Assembly: GCA_005879065.1 (NCBI GenBank) | Contig: VBLU01000003.1 | Span: 1 to 55,847, forward strand | From: Methanobacteriota archaeon | GTDB lineage: Archaea > Thermoplasmatota > Thermoplasmata > RBG-16-68-12 | DNA length: 55,847 nt | Direction: 5' to 3' | In this document: positions 25,440 through 33,626 of the stretch, piece after piece | Position numbering within the stretch: the first letter of the stretch is position 1 | Layout: each line of letters starts with the position of its first letter | Program-made: the position numbers and the translations under genes | Notes under the pieces: model-generated | Seen by the model: only the letters and a program-made list of their open reading frames with translations | What the model was told of the DNA's origin: nothing | The model's database searches: none

Positions 25440-26513
25440 TCACCTCCCGCGAGGGGCGAGGAAGGCGTCCCGCTGATCCCGCAAGTGGTCGGGCATGTCC
25501 GCGTACACGTCCGTGAAGAGGGTCTCGACCGCGGGGGGCGGGGCGCGCTCTGCCTCCTGGATCGCCCGGGTGATTTCGTCTCCGATCTCCTGTTCGAGCC
25601 GGGCCTCTCGCCCGTCGTCCCACCAGCCGGCATGCTCGAGGTACCTCCGGTAGCGGGCGATCGGATCTCGCGCGCGCCACAGGGCGACCTCCGATTCATC
25701 CCGATACCGAGACGGGTCGTCACTTGAGGAATGCGGGCCGAGCCGGTACGTCACTGCCTCGATCATCGTGGGGCCATGGCCCTCCCGGGCGCGACGGGCC
25801 GCGTCGCCGGTGGCCCGGAAGACCGCGAGCGCGTCCATGCCGTCGACGCGGACTCCGTCGAAGCCATACGCGGGCGCTTTCTGCGCGAGGGTCGCGGAGG
25901 CCGTCTGCTTCGCGACGGGGACCGAGATGGCCCACTGATTGTTGTTGCAGAGGAACACGGTCGGCGTCCGGAAGACGCCCGCGAAGTTCATCGCGGCGTG
26001 GAAGTCCGCGGTGCTCGTCGCGCCATCTCCGAAGAAGACGAGGACGGCGTGCGGCTCGCCGCGGAGCCGCATGGCCCACGCGATGCCGACCGCGTGGGGG
26101 ATCTGTGTCCCGACCGGCGAGCTGATCGAGAGGTAGTTTCCCTTCCGGTAGACATAGTGGCAGGGCATCTGACGGCCGTGCACGGGATCCTCCGCATTTC
26201 CGATGAGCTGGCACAGCAACTCCTTCAGCGGCATCCCGCGGACGAGCGCCGCGCCGGGTTCGCGGTACTGGGGGACGATCCAATCCTCCGGTTCCATGGC
26301 CATCGCGGCCCCGACGATCGCCGCCTCCTGGCCGAGCGAGGGTCCGTAGAAGCCGATCCGGCCTTGGCGTTGCAGTGCGAGCATCCGGTTGTCGAGGATC
26401 CGCTGCAGGCTCATCCCGCGGTACAATCGGACGGCGTCCTCCTCCGACAACCCGGGGTCCAGACGGGGGTCTGCCGAGCCGTCGTCACGGATGATGTGGA
26501 GGGCATCGACCAC
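25440..26513 (-). CDS. 2-oxoacid dehydrogenase E1 component, alpha subunit (copy 2)
   Basis: A 357-residue ThDP-binding subunit. The motif runs from GDGATSTADFHAAMNFAGVF to the Asn pair of CNNNQ, and it keeps the YRLGPHSSSDDPSRYR loop. It is clearly paralogous to copy 1 (13443-14540), with identical stretches such as NQWAISVPVAKQTAS. It heads the operon E1-alpha, TPR, E1-beta, so it is the natural partner of E1-beta. The GTG at 26513 follows a gagg motif; the frame stays open further upstream only across the promoter and the divergent transporter gene. Pyruvate or branched-chain specificity is unresolved. Confidence 0.9.
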   Translation of the reverse strand: MVDALHIIRDDGSADPRLDPGLSEEDAVRLYRGMSLQRILDNRMLALQRQGRIGFYGPSLGQEAAIVGAAMAMEPEDWIVPQYREPGAALVRGMPLKELLCQLIGNAEDPVHGRQMPCHYVYRKGNYLSISSPVGTQIPHAVGIAWAMRLRGEPHAVLVFFGDGATSTADFHAAMNFAGVFRTPTVFLCNNNQWAISVPVAKQTASATLAQKAPAYGFDGVRVDGMDALAVFRATGDAARRAREGHGPTMIEAVTYRLGPHSSSDDPSRYRDESEVALWRARDPIARYRRYLEHAGWWDDGREARLEQEIGDEITRAIQEAERAPPPAVETLFTDVYADMPDHLRDQRDAFLAPRGR

Positions 26514-26624
26514 GCTGTTCCTCGCACCCCCAGAGGACCGGAGCGACAAAACCACTGGGGCGGCCTTAAGCCTTCCGACCCCGGAATCTCTAAGAGTTTT
26601 GCACCGTTGTCCGCGCGGTGATCC

Positions 26625-27563
26625 GTGAAAATTCCGCAGCGGACCCGGGGCTACCTGGCCATCGTCGTCGCGGCGGTCCTCTTCGGCGTGTGGCCGAGCC
26701 TCTCGAAGCTCGTGGTGAATGAGGTCCACCCGTTCGTGATTTCGTTCCTCATCCAGTTGATCCCGGCGGTCGCGTTGTTGCCGAGCCTCCGGCGTCTCCG
26801 GGTCGCGCGGTCGGATTGGAAGTTCTTCGCCCTGTCCGGTGTCATCGGAACCGTAGCGGGCCCGATCACCTACTTCTACGGCCTTGAGCGGACGACCGCG
26901 TCGAATGCCGTCTTCCTGTCGAACAGCGAATCCCTGTTCACAATGCTCTTCGCGTACGCCTTCCTCGGGGAGCGCGCGACGCGCCGAGAATACGTGGCCC
27001 TCGGAGGCATCGCGGTCGGCGCGTTCATCGTGGCCACCGAACTCCGGTTCGGCGATGTCCAGTTCCTCCAGTTCCTGATCGGAAACCTGATGCTCATCGG
27101 AGCAGCCGTTTGTTGGGGCGTGAGCAACACGACGAGTACGGTCCTGCTCCGGCGGATTCCCATCGTCGCATTGCTCGAGATCCAACTCCTCTTCGGGGCA
27201 GCGTCCTTCGCGGCGATCCTCGTCGTCTCGAACACACCGGTCGCTGTCCCCATTCACATCCTCCCTGTGCTCGTCCTGCTGGCGGTGAGTGCGGTCGGGG
27301 TCTTCTCGGTCCTGTTCTTCTACGCGTTCCGCACGATCGGTGCGATGCGGACCGGCGCCGTCCTGCCGACGTCCGCGCTATGGGGCATCCTCGTCGCCCT
27401 GTATCTGTTCCCGAACGAGACCCTCAGCGGCATTCAGATCCTGGGCGGGGCGCTCATGGTCGCGGCCCTGGCCGTGTTCTACCTCTTCCGAGGACCGTCC
27501 AAGATAGAAGCCGCGGGCGAAACCTTGAAACCGGACGCGTCGGATGGTCCGGATTCACCGTGA
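26625..27563 (+). CDS. EamA/DMT-family transporter
   Basis: A 312-residue membrane protein with about ten helices in two EamA repeats (first LAIVVAAVLFGVWPSLSKLV, second near LMLIGAAVCWGVSNTTSTVL) and a polar cytosolic tail. The substrate is unknown. The start is GTG 26625. Its TGA stop overlaps the ATG of the DNA ligase gene by 1 nt, so the two are probably co-transcribed, an unexpected pairing. Confidence 0.87.
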   Translation: MKIPQRTRGYLAIVVAAVLFGVWPSLSKLVVNEVHPFVISFLIQLIPAVALLPSLRRLRVARSDWKFFALSGVIGTVAGPITYFYGLERTTASNAVFLSNSESLFTMLFAYAFLGERATRREYVALGGIAVGAFIVATELRFGDVQFLQFLIGNLMLIGAAVCWGVSNTTSTVLLRRIPIVALLEIQLLFGAASFAAILVVSNTPVAVPIHILPVLVLLAVSAVGVFSVLFFYAFRTIGAMRTGAVLPTSALWGILVALYLFPNETLSGIQILGGALMVAALAVFYLFRGPSKIEAAGETLKPDASDGPDSP

Positions 27564-29173
27564 TGTCGCCGATTCCGGACGAGACTCCGTTCGCGCGCCT
27601 CGCCGAGCTGACCACGAAGCTCGAGGCCACATCGAAGCGCCTCGAGAAGCGCGCCCTCCTGGTCGCCTTTCTGAAATCCCTCCGCCGAGACGAGGTTCCC
27701 CCGGCGGTTCACCTGATCGTCGGTCGCATCTTCGCGGAGTCGGATTCGCGCGCCCTGAACGTCGGATGGGCGACCCTGAAGAAGGCCCTCGCGGGGACGA
27801 AGCAGGCCACGTTGGTCCCCCGGCCGCTGACGATTCTGGAAGCTACCCGCATGTTTGCTCAGATCGCGGAGGCCCGTGGCCCTGACTCGACGAGGGCCCG
27901 CCGTCGCCTCCTGGAATCCCTCCTCGGTCGTGCGTCCGAAGAGGAGCGCGACGTCCTTCTACGGAACGTCTTCGGCGAGATGCGGATTGGCGTGAACGAG
28001 GGCGTCATGCTCGAGGGGATCGCAGACGCCGCGGGCGTCGACGCGGAATCCGTTCGGACTGCCCACATGTTCCTCGGAGACCTCGGCATGGTTGCCGAGA
28101 TCGCACTCTTCGAGGGAGCGGTCGGCCTTCGGTCCCGCGGCCTGCGGCTGCTCGCGCCGATGAAACCGATGCTCGCCGAGATGGCCGAGGATTTGGATGA
28201 GGTCCTCGCGGAACACGGCGGTCAGACCGCGGTCGAGTTCAAGCTCGACGGCGCTCGCATTCAAATCCATCGGAAGGGCGACGTGGTCCGCATCTTTAGC
28301 CGGCGTCTGAGCGACGTCACGGACAGCCTGCCCGAGATCGTCGCGATCGCGAAGTCCCTCCCGGCCTCCGAGTTCCTCCTGGAGGGCGAGGTCGTCGCCA
28401 TTAACGCGGACGGGAAGCCCCTCCCGTTCCAGGACCTCATGCGCCGCTTCCGGCGCGTCCACGGGATTGCGGCGGCCCAGGAAGAGATTCCCCTGAAGTT
28501 GTACCTGTTCGACCTGCTCCACGTCGACGGGCAGACGCTGATCGACGCGCCCTATCGTGCCCGATGGGAGAGCCTCGAGCGCCTCGTGCCGTCGGAGTAT
28601 CTCACCGCCCGCAGGATTGTGACGCATAAGCAAGAGATCGAGCCGTTCCTCCAGGCCGCCCTGGTCGCGGGCCACGAGGGCCTCATGGCGAAGGCGCTCG
28701 ATTCGACGTATTCCGTCGGCAAGCGCGGGAAGAAGTGGTTCAAGATCAAGCCCGCGGACCTCCTGGACATGGCGATCGTCGCGGCGGAATGGGGGAGCGG
28801 CCGGCGCGAAGGATGGCTGTCCAACTATTGGCTCGCCGTGCGGGATGAGTCGACGGGCGGGTTCCAGATGATCGGGAAGACGTTCAAGGGGCTGACGGAT
28901 GCGGAATTCGAGACGATGACGGAACGCCTTCGCGGCCTCGCGACTTCCGAAGAACGGTGGGGTTTCCACGTTCGTCCCGAGGTCGTCGTCGAGGTCGCGT
29001 ACAACGAGATTCAGCGGAGTCCGCACTACCCGAGCGGGTTCGCCCTCCGGTTCGCGAGGATCGTGCGGATTCGGGATGACAAGGGACCGGACGACGTGGA
29101 CACATATGCCCGGCTGAAGGACCTGTACAAAAAGCAGTTCGAACGGAAGGGACGCGGGCCGGCCGACCTCTGA
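27563..29173 (+). CDS. lig: ATP-dependent DNA ligase
   Basis: A 536-residue archaeal replicative-type ligase. An N-terminal DNA-binding domain (about 1-200) precedes the adenylation domain. The AMP-accepting lysine is K227 in EFKLDGARIQIH. Downstream motifs are RIFSRRLSDVTDSLPE, EFLLEGEVVAI, LYLFDLLHVDG, EGLMAKALDSTYSVGKRGKKWFKIKP and the OB-fold region. It seals nicks in replication and repair. ATG 27563 overlaps the upstream transporter stop. The reading frame after the stop stays open and encodes a membrane-anchor-like sequence (see 29201-29365). Confidence 0.93.
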   Translation: MSPIPDETPFARLAELTTKLEATSKRLEKRALLVAFLKSLRRDEVPPAVHLIVGRIFAESDSRALNVGWATLKKALAGTKQATLVPRPLTILEATRMFAQIAEARGPDSTRARRRLLESLLGRASEEERDVLLRNVFGEMRIGVNEGVMLEGIADAAGVDAESVRTAHMFLGDLGMVAEIALFEGAVGLRSRGLRLLAPMKPMLAEMAEDLDEVLAEHGGQTAVEFKLDGARIQIHRKGDVVRIFSRRLSDVTDSLPEIVAIAKSLPASEFLLEGEVVAINADGKPLPFQDLMRRFRRVHGIAAAQEEIPLKLYLFDLLHVDGQTLIDAPYRARWESLERLVPSEYLTARRIVTHKQEIEPFLQAALVAGHEGLMAKALDSTYSVGKRGKKWFKIKPADLLDMAIVAAEWGSGRREGWLSNYWLAVRDESTGGFQMIGKTFKGLTDAEFETMTERLRGLATSEERWGFHVRPEVVVEVAYNEIQRSPHYPSGFALRFARIVRIRDDKGPDDVDTYARLKDLYKKQFERKGRGPADL

Positions 29174-29200
29174 TCTAATCCCGTCGCGAAGAGATTCGCA

Positions 29201-29365
29201 TTGGGATTCTCCCAGGAGAAGGCACTCTCGCCGATCACGGTCCCTGCTCCGCCGACCTCGGCATCCGCATCGCTCGTTCCGCCCTGGCCGATCGCCGGGG
29301 GGCTGGCCGCCATCGTAGTGGCGGTCCTCGCTTGGGTGACTCTCAGTCGGAAGCGACCGCCATGA
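29201..29365 (+). pseudogene. Possible remnant of a surface protein C-terminus, or a very small membrane protein
   Basis: In the same frame as the ligase, after its TGA, the sequence reads as a Pro/Ser/Ala-rich stalk (ALSPITVPAPPTSASASLVP), one hydrophobic helix (IAGGLAAIVVAVLAWVTL) and a basic stop-transfer end (SRKRPP). This is the layout of a surface-protein C-terminal anchor, as in the two secreted proteins nearby. The only start is TTG 29201, with no convincing ribosome site. It is either a decayed gene end or a 54-residue membrane peptide. Confidence 0.35.
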
Positions 29366-29511
29366 TAGGATCCCAACCCCCAGGTCTCGCGGCCGCGTCA
29401 GGTCGGAGTCGCGGCATGCCAACGCCCGATCGGAAGACGGGCGAGTGACCAGGAGGTGGCGTGGACACTTTCGCCTACCTCCCCCGGAAATCGCTTTCAC
29501 CTCGGCCGGCA

Positions 29512-29529
29512 TACCTCTACTTAGAGGTA
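29512..29529. repeat. 18-bp palindrome at the start codon (left copy)
   Basis: TACCTCTACTTAGAGGTA is a perfect 8-bp inverted repeat around a ct spacer. Its last base is the A of ATG 29529. A copy with one mismatch lies at the other end of the same gene (29771-29788). The position is suitable for an operator. The preceding 29366-29511 holds only a possible hairpin (cgccc/gggcg, 29423-29443). Confidence 0.8.
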
Positions 29530-29783
29530 TGAAAATGGAAATCGGATGTGGTGCCCGCGTTCGCGACTTCGACGGACGGCGGTATTTCTACTTCTGGCAT
29601 TACGAGCGGGACAACGGTCGATCCGTTCGAAAAGAGGACTACCTCGGTCGAGCGGATTCCGAGAAGGGCCGGTCGGAACTGCTCCGCCGCATGGCCGCGT
29701 ACCACCGGAGGGCCGAACAGGAGTTCGCGCGGAGGCGAGCCCGGATCGAGAGTCTCTTCTCGAGGGCGGATACCTCCACTTAG
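29529..29783 (+). CDS. Small basic protein of unknown function bracketed by palindromes
   Basis: An 84-residue protein (MKMEIGCGARVRDFDGRRYF onward). An aromatic beta-rich N-terminal half (RRYFYFWHYERDNGRSVRKEDYLGRAD) precedes a highly charged helix (LLRRMAAYHRRAEQEFARRRARIESLF). The N-terminal half resembles beta-sheet DNA-binding modules with a terminal YLGRA strand, but this is only an impression. Its basic charge and palindromic flanks would suit a DNA-binding, self-regulating protein. ATG 29529 or 29535 is the likely start. A longer frame from GTG 29445 runs through the palindrome and looks non-coding. Confidence 0.6.
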   Translation: MKMEIGCGARVRDFDGRRYFYFWHYERDNGRSVRKEDYLGRADSEKGRSELLRRMAAYHRRAEQEFARRRARIESLFSRADTST

Positions 29784-29788
29784 AGGTA
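29771..29788. repeat. 18-bp palindrome at the stop codon (right copy)
   Basis: TACCTCCACTTAGAGGTA matches the left copy at 17 of 18 positions and in the same orientation. The TAG at 29781 is the stop codon of the small gene. The two copies are 259 bp apart, start to start. Confidence 0.8.
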
Positions 29789-29799
29789 CGCGGCGGTCC

Positions 29800-30714
29800 T
29801 CATTCCACCTCGCCGATGGCGGCCGTCTCCCGCGTCCGGCTCCCCTGTCCCATCGCGGTCAGGTAGATGCCCAAGAGGGCGAGCGCTCCTCCGATCCCGA
29901 CCGCGATCCCCGGCACTTGCTGGAGGAGGACCCAGGCCAGCAGGCTCGATCCGATCGGCTCCCCGACGAGGCTCAGGCTCACGATCGGCGCGGGGACCCA
30001 CCGGAGGCTCCAGTTGTACAGCGTGTGCCCGCCGATCTGCGGGATCATGGCCATCGCGAGGAAGAGCCCGAGTTCTCGCGGCACGTTTCCCACGGGGACG
30101 AGGCTCTCGCGGAGGATAAGCGTATACAAAAGCAGGACCCCCGTCGCGGTCACGTAGACGACGAACGCATATGCGAGGAGCGGGATCCGCTGGCGCAGGC
30201 GACGGCCCGCGAGGAAATAGAAGCCCGCGGCGACCCCGCCGAGGAACGCGAGCAGGTCGCCGACGAGACTCGCGCTTCGAGCGGTGGAGTCCGCGAAGGC
30301 GATCACGACGACGCCGCTGAAGCCGAGGCCGATCCCGAGGGCCATCCAGGAGTTCAATCGTTCCCGGAGGACGAAATGGGAGAGCAGTCCGACGAGGAGC
30401 GGATGGGAGGTGACCAGGATCACAGACGAGGCGACGCTCACGCTGACTCCCTCCAGCTTCAGGGAGCCTATCCACAGGGTGAAATGGGTCGCGAGGATCG
30501 CGCCGACCCCCATCATGCCGAGCACCTCCTTTCGCGTGAGCGCCAGCAGGGAGGCCCGGTTCGCGAGGACGAACGGCACCAGGATTAGGGACGCGAGGCC
30601 GAGTCGGTACAGGGCGATCGTGATGAAGGGCGACGTGGACCAGGAGATGAAGATGGCCGAGAATGACACTGACACGACCGCGAGGGCGATCGCGGCGTAA
30701 GGCCGGCCAGGCAC
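29800..30714 (-). CDS. EamA/DMT-family transporter
   Basis: A 304-residue, ten-helix transporter (AIALAVVSVSFSAIFISWST; ASSVILVTSHPLLVGLLSHF; PAPIVSLSLVGEPIGSSLLA). The substrate is unknown. The start GTG 30714 is supported by a TATA-like ttacataga on the minus strand centred about 26 nt upstream (leaderless). The stop lies 12 nt from the right palindrome. Confidence 0.87.
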   Translation of the reverse strand: MPGRPYAAIALAVVSVSFSAIFISWSTSPFITIALYRLGLASLILVPFVLANRASLLALTRKEVLGMMGVGAILATHFTLWIGSLKLEGVSVSVASSVILVTSHPLLVGLLSHFVLRERLNSWMALGIGLGFSGVVVIAFADSTARSASLVGDLLAFLGGVAAGFYFLAGRRLRQRIPLLAYAFVVYVTATGVLLLYTLILRESLVPVGNVPRELGLFLAMAMIPQIGGHTLYNWSLRWVPAPIVSLSLVGEPIGSSLLAWVLLQQVPGIAVGIGGALALLGIYLTAMGQGSRTRETAAIGEVE

Positions 30715-30760
30715 GGGGTCGGGACGAACGGGCCTCTATGTAACGCCTGCGGCCGCTCCC

Positions 30761-31567
30761 TCATGGCGGCGGCGGAGGCACGGGTGGCGGCGCTTGGGGC
30801 GGCCCGCGGGCCCGCCGTCGGCGCAGCGTGACGAGGACCGCGATTGCGATCACCGCGACGACCGCGATGCCGATTCCGATGAGCAGAAGCCCGAGCGTGC
30901 TGGACTGGTACCGGTACGATGTAAGCTGCTGGTCCGAGACCCGGTTCCCGTTGGCGTCATACGATTCCCGCCGGACGTGGTTCCCTGCGCCCTCGGAATA
31001 GTCGTCCCGGTCATGGCCTCCGCCGGAGCTCGTCCGCTGGATGACTGCGACCGAGAAGGAACCCGCGGCGACCGTCGTCGTGTTCTCCGCGATCACCGTG
31101 GCACCATAGGCGAATGGCAAGGTGAAGGTCGAATTGGAGAATCGGACGGTCGTGCTCAATGACCACTGAGCATTCACCGCTAGCGGGAACACGGCCTCGG
31201 CGAGCGGCGGGTCGTACTTCACCGTGATCGTGGATCCAAGGAAGGTGATGTTTGTCTGGGCAGTTCCGAGGTTGGAGTCTTGGACCCAGCTGTCTTGGAC
31301 GGTGGCGCTGCCGCCGCTCGGGGTCGTGGTCGTCGTGATGTGCCACACGCTGTATGAGCCCAGGGCGAAGGTCAACGTGGACCTTTCGTGAACATCGACG
31401 CGGATGGTCGATGTGGCGCTCCCTTGGGTCCGCGTGTAGACCCAGAAGTCCCCTTGCGTCCACGTCGGACGGTTTTGCGTGGCCGCGACCGGCGGAGAGA
31501 CGATCAGAATCGACGCGAAGGCGACGGCCAGCACCGTGACCACGGTCAGCGACCTGAGATGGCGCAT
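30761..31567 (-). CDS. Secreted surface protein with C-terminal membrane anchor and proline tail (paralogue A)
   Basis: A 268-residue protein. It has a signal peptide (RSLTVVTVLAVAFASILIV, cleavage likely after AAT), then an extracellular beta-rich domain opening with NRPTWTQGDFWVYTRTQG. Near residues 220-245 there is one transmembrane helix (LLLIGIGIAVVAVIAIAVLV). An RRRRAR stop-transfer patch and a cytosolic tail of repeated prolines follow. The layout matches the protein at 32597-33532, so they are paralogues. The ATG at 31567 is preferred because the TATA-like catatc (31601-31608) would place transcription start downstream of ATG 31588. Function is unknown. Confidence 0.75.
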   Translation of the reverse strand: MRHLRSLTVVTVLAVAFASILIVSPPVAATQNRPTWTQGDFWVYTRTQGSATSTIRVDVHERSTLTFALGSYSVWHITTTTTPSGGSATVQDSWVQDSNLGTAQTNITFLGSTITVKYDPPLAEAVFPLAVNAQWSLSTTVRFSNSTFTLPFAYGATVIAENTTTVAAGSFSVAVIQRTSSGGGHDRDDYSEGAGNHVRRESYDANGNRVSDQQLTSYRYQSSTLGLLLIGIGIAVVAVIAIAVLVTLRRRRARGPPQAPPPVPPPPP

Positions 31568-31674
31568 CGGCAGGCCTGACCGGCGCATGGCGGCAAGCCG
31601 GATATGAGATTGTCGGATACTAGGTAACGCATTCTTTAGGCCCGCACGGATATTCCGCGGCAGCGGGTGGTGCC

Positions 31675-32544
31675 ATGGGCCTGGCCGAGGTACGAAAGAT
31701 CGCGGTGATCGGGGCGGGGACGATGGGCGCCGGAATCGCGCAGGCGTGCGCCGCGGCCGGCTTCCAGGTCGCGATGCGGGACATCGAGCAACGCCTCGTG
31801 GACGGCGGCTTCCGGCGGATCCGCGAGCCGCTCGCGAAACGTGTCGAGAAGGGGAAGATGACCGCCGCCGAGGTGGACGGCATCCTGGGGAAGATTCGCG
31901 GCGTCGTCAATCTCAAGGACGCCGTGACCGGTGCTCAGGTCGTGATCGAGGCGGTGTTCGAGAAGATGGACATCAAACGGGAACTCTATGCGGAACTGGA
32001 TCGGCTCTGCCCGCCTGAAGTCGTCTTCGCGTCGAACACTTCCTCCCTGAGCATCACGGAGATGGCGAATGCGACGAAGCGCGCGGACCGCGTCGTCGGC
32101 ATGCACTTCTTCAACCCCGCGCCGGTCATGAAGCTCGTCGAGGTGATCCGGGGCTCCGAGACGAGTGACGCGACGGTCGCCCTAATCAAGGAACTGTGCA
32201 CGAAGCTCGGCAAGGACGCCGTCGAGGTGAGGGAATCTCCAGGTTTCGTCGTGAACCGCCTCCTCGTCCCGATGATGAACGAAGCGTTCAATCTGCTCCA
32301 GGAGGGAGTCGCGAGCGCCGAGGACATCGACAAGGCGATGAAGCTAGGGACGAACATGCCCATGGGGCCTTTCGAACTCGCCGACTACACGGGCCTGGAC
32401 ATCGGGCTGGACGTGATGGAGGTCCTCTTCCGCGAGACGGGAGACCCAAAGTTCCGACCGTCGACGCTTCTGCGGAAGTACGTGCGCGCGGGCAGGATGG
32501 GCCGGAAGACTGGACGCGGGGTGTACGACTACACTCGTACCTAG
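31675..32544 (+). CDS. 3-hydroxyacyl-CoA (3-hydroxybutyryl-CoA) dehydrogenase
   Basis: A 289-residue NAD-dependent enzyme. The Rossmann motif is IAVIGAGTMGAGIAQACAAAG. The catalytic region is FASNTSSLSITEMANATKRADRVVGMHFFNPAPVMKLVEVI, with the catalytic His in MHFFNP and its Glu partner in KLVEVI. The C-terminal domain has GFVVNRLLVPMMNEAF and MGPFELADYTGLDIGLDVM. It oxidises 3-hydroxyacyl-CoA in beta-oxidation, after the hydratases at 2116 and 33627. It lies between two paralogous surface-protein genes on the opposite strand. Confidence 0.93.
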   Translation: MGLAEVRKIAVIGAGTMGAGIAQACAAAGFQVAMRDIEQRLVDGGFRRIREPLAKRVEKGKMTAAEVDGILGKIRGVVNLKDAVTGAQVVIEAVFEKMDIKRELYAELDRLCPPEVVFASNTSSLSITEMANATKRADRVVGMHFFNPAPVMKLVEVIRGSETSDATVALIKELCTKLGKDAVEVRESPGFVVNRLLVPMMNEAFNLLQEGVASAEDIDKAMKLGTNMPMGPFELADYTGLDIGLDVMEVLFRETGDPKFRPSTLLRKYVRAGRMGRKTGRGVYDYTRT

Positions 32545-32596
32545 CTTCCGGCGTTCGAGCCTGTTGCGAGGTTAAAACCCTCCCCGGTTGTGAGCC

Positions 32597-33532
32597 TCAG
32601 GGAGGCGATTCGGGCGGCTCGGGTCCGCTCGGCGGTTGCTGGGGCGGAGTCCATCCGGGAGGTGGCGCCCCAACGCCCGGCCTGCGTCGTCGGACGAGCA
32701 CGGCTCCGACGACCGCCGCGACGACGAGGACGAGGAGGATGAGCCAGATCCACACCTGGAGGCCGAGGAAGACCGTCGTCAAGAGGCTGCCTGCTTGATA
32801 CCGATAGCTCGTCAGGTTGTAGCTGCCGGCGGACTGGCCCGAGCTGTTGTGGGACTCGGTTCGAACGGAGTTGCCTGCTTGGGGCGACCAGTAGTTAATG
32901 ACAAACGAGGTCGAGCCCGCGGCGGTCTCTTTGAGAGGAGATGTCGTAAAGGTCCCCGCGGGCACCGTAATCGACGCGTCCGTTTGAACTTCGAAGTGCG
33001 TGGCAAGAGGCATCTGTGTGTATCGGACTGCGCCCGTCGAATTCGTCGTGACGTCCCAGACGGTGGTCGAAGAATCCCAACTGGCTCCGGCCGTCAACGG
33101 CCATTGGATGATCTGCGGAGGGTTCCCCGAGATTGAGACGTGAGAATTCGCCGAAACGGTGCCAAAGGTCAAATTCACGTCCGCGACGATTTTGACGATC
33201 GCCAAGGTGTCTGTGCTGTACCAAATGGTCGCGGGCAGATTGAGGGTGAGGCTCCCAAACGGAATCGTGAGGGTGGCGGCCACGTGGTACGTCGAGTAGG
33301 AGGACCCGTTGACGCTGACGGACTCGGTCCCGGTGACATCCATCCGCAGCGTGCCGCTGATCGACGTCCCAGTCAGGGCCGAGGAGTACGCATAGACCCA
33401 GAAATCGCCGGACGCCCAGGCCGGGCGGTTCGTCGCGGCCCGGGCTGGGGTCGCGGTGAACGCCAAGGCGGCAATCAAAAGGAGTCCGACGGCCGCGGCC
33501 AGAACCCGCAGGCGCGAGTGCATCCAATCCAT
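32597..33532 (-). CDS. Secreted surface protein with C-terminal membrane anchor and proline tail (paralogue B)
   Basis: A 311-residue protein. It has a signal peptide (LRVLAAAVGLLLIAALAFTA, cleavage likely after ARA) and an extracellular domain opening with NRPAWASGDFWVYAYSS that is Thr/Ser/Val-rich with many NxS/T sites. A transmembrane helix (VWIWLILLVLVVAAVVGAVL) is followed by RRRR and a Pro/Gly-rich cytosolic tail. It shares the NRPxWxxGDFWVY start and the end architecture with the protein at 30761-31567. A TATA-like ctcatag about 26 nt upstream fits ATG 33532; ATG 33523 is an alternative. Confidence 0.75.
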   Translation of the reverse strand: MDWMHSRLRVLAAAVGLLLIAALAFTATPARAATNRPAWASGDFWVYAYSSALTGTSISGTLRMDVTGTESVSVNGSSYSTYHVAATLTIPFGSLTLNLPATIWYSTDTLAIVKIVADVNLTFGTVSANSHVSISGNPPQIIQWPLTAGASWDSSTTVWDVTTNSTGAVRYTQMPLATHFEVQTDASITVPAGTFTTSPLKETAAGSTSFVINYWSPQAGNSVRTESHNSSGQSAGSYNLTSYRYQAGSLLTTVFLGLQVWIWLILLVLVVAAVVGAVLVRRRRPGVGAPPPGWTPPQQPPSGPEPPESPP

Positions 33533-33626
33533 CGCGACCGGGAGCAGCCCAGGGGTCTATGAGCCTGCCGGTGGGGCACGAGGAACGTTCATCCTCGTCC
33601 CCGGCGTTCGCGGTCCTGAGGATTCC

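Noticed and set aside
29445..29528. GTG 29445 as start of the palindrome-flanked gene
   Set aside because: The added residues are translated from the promoter region and palindrome, and the protein-like sequence begins only at 29529.
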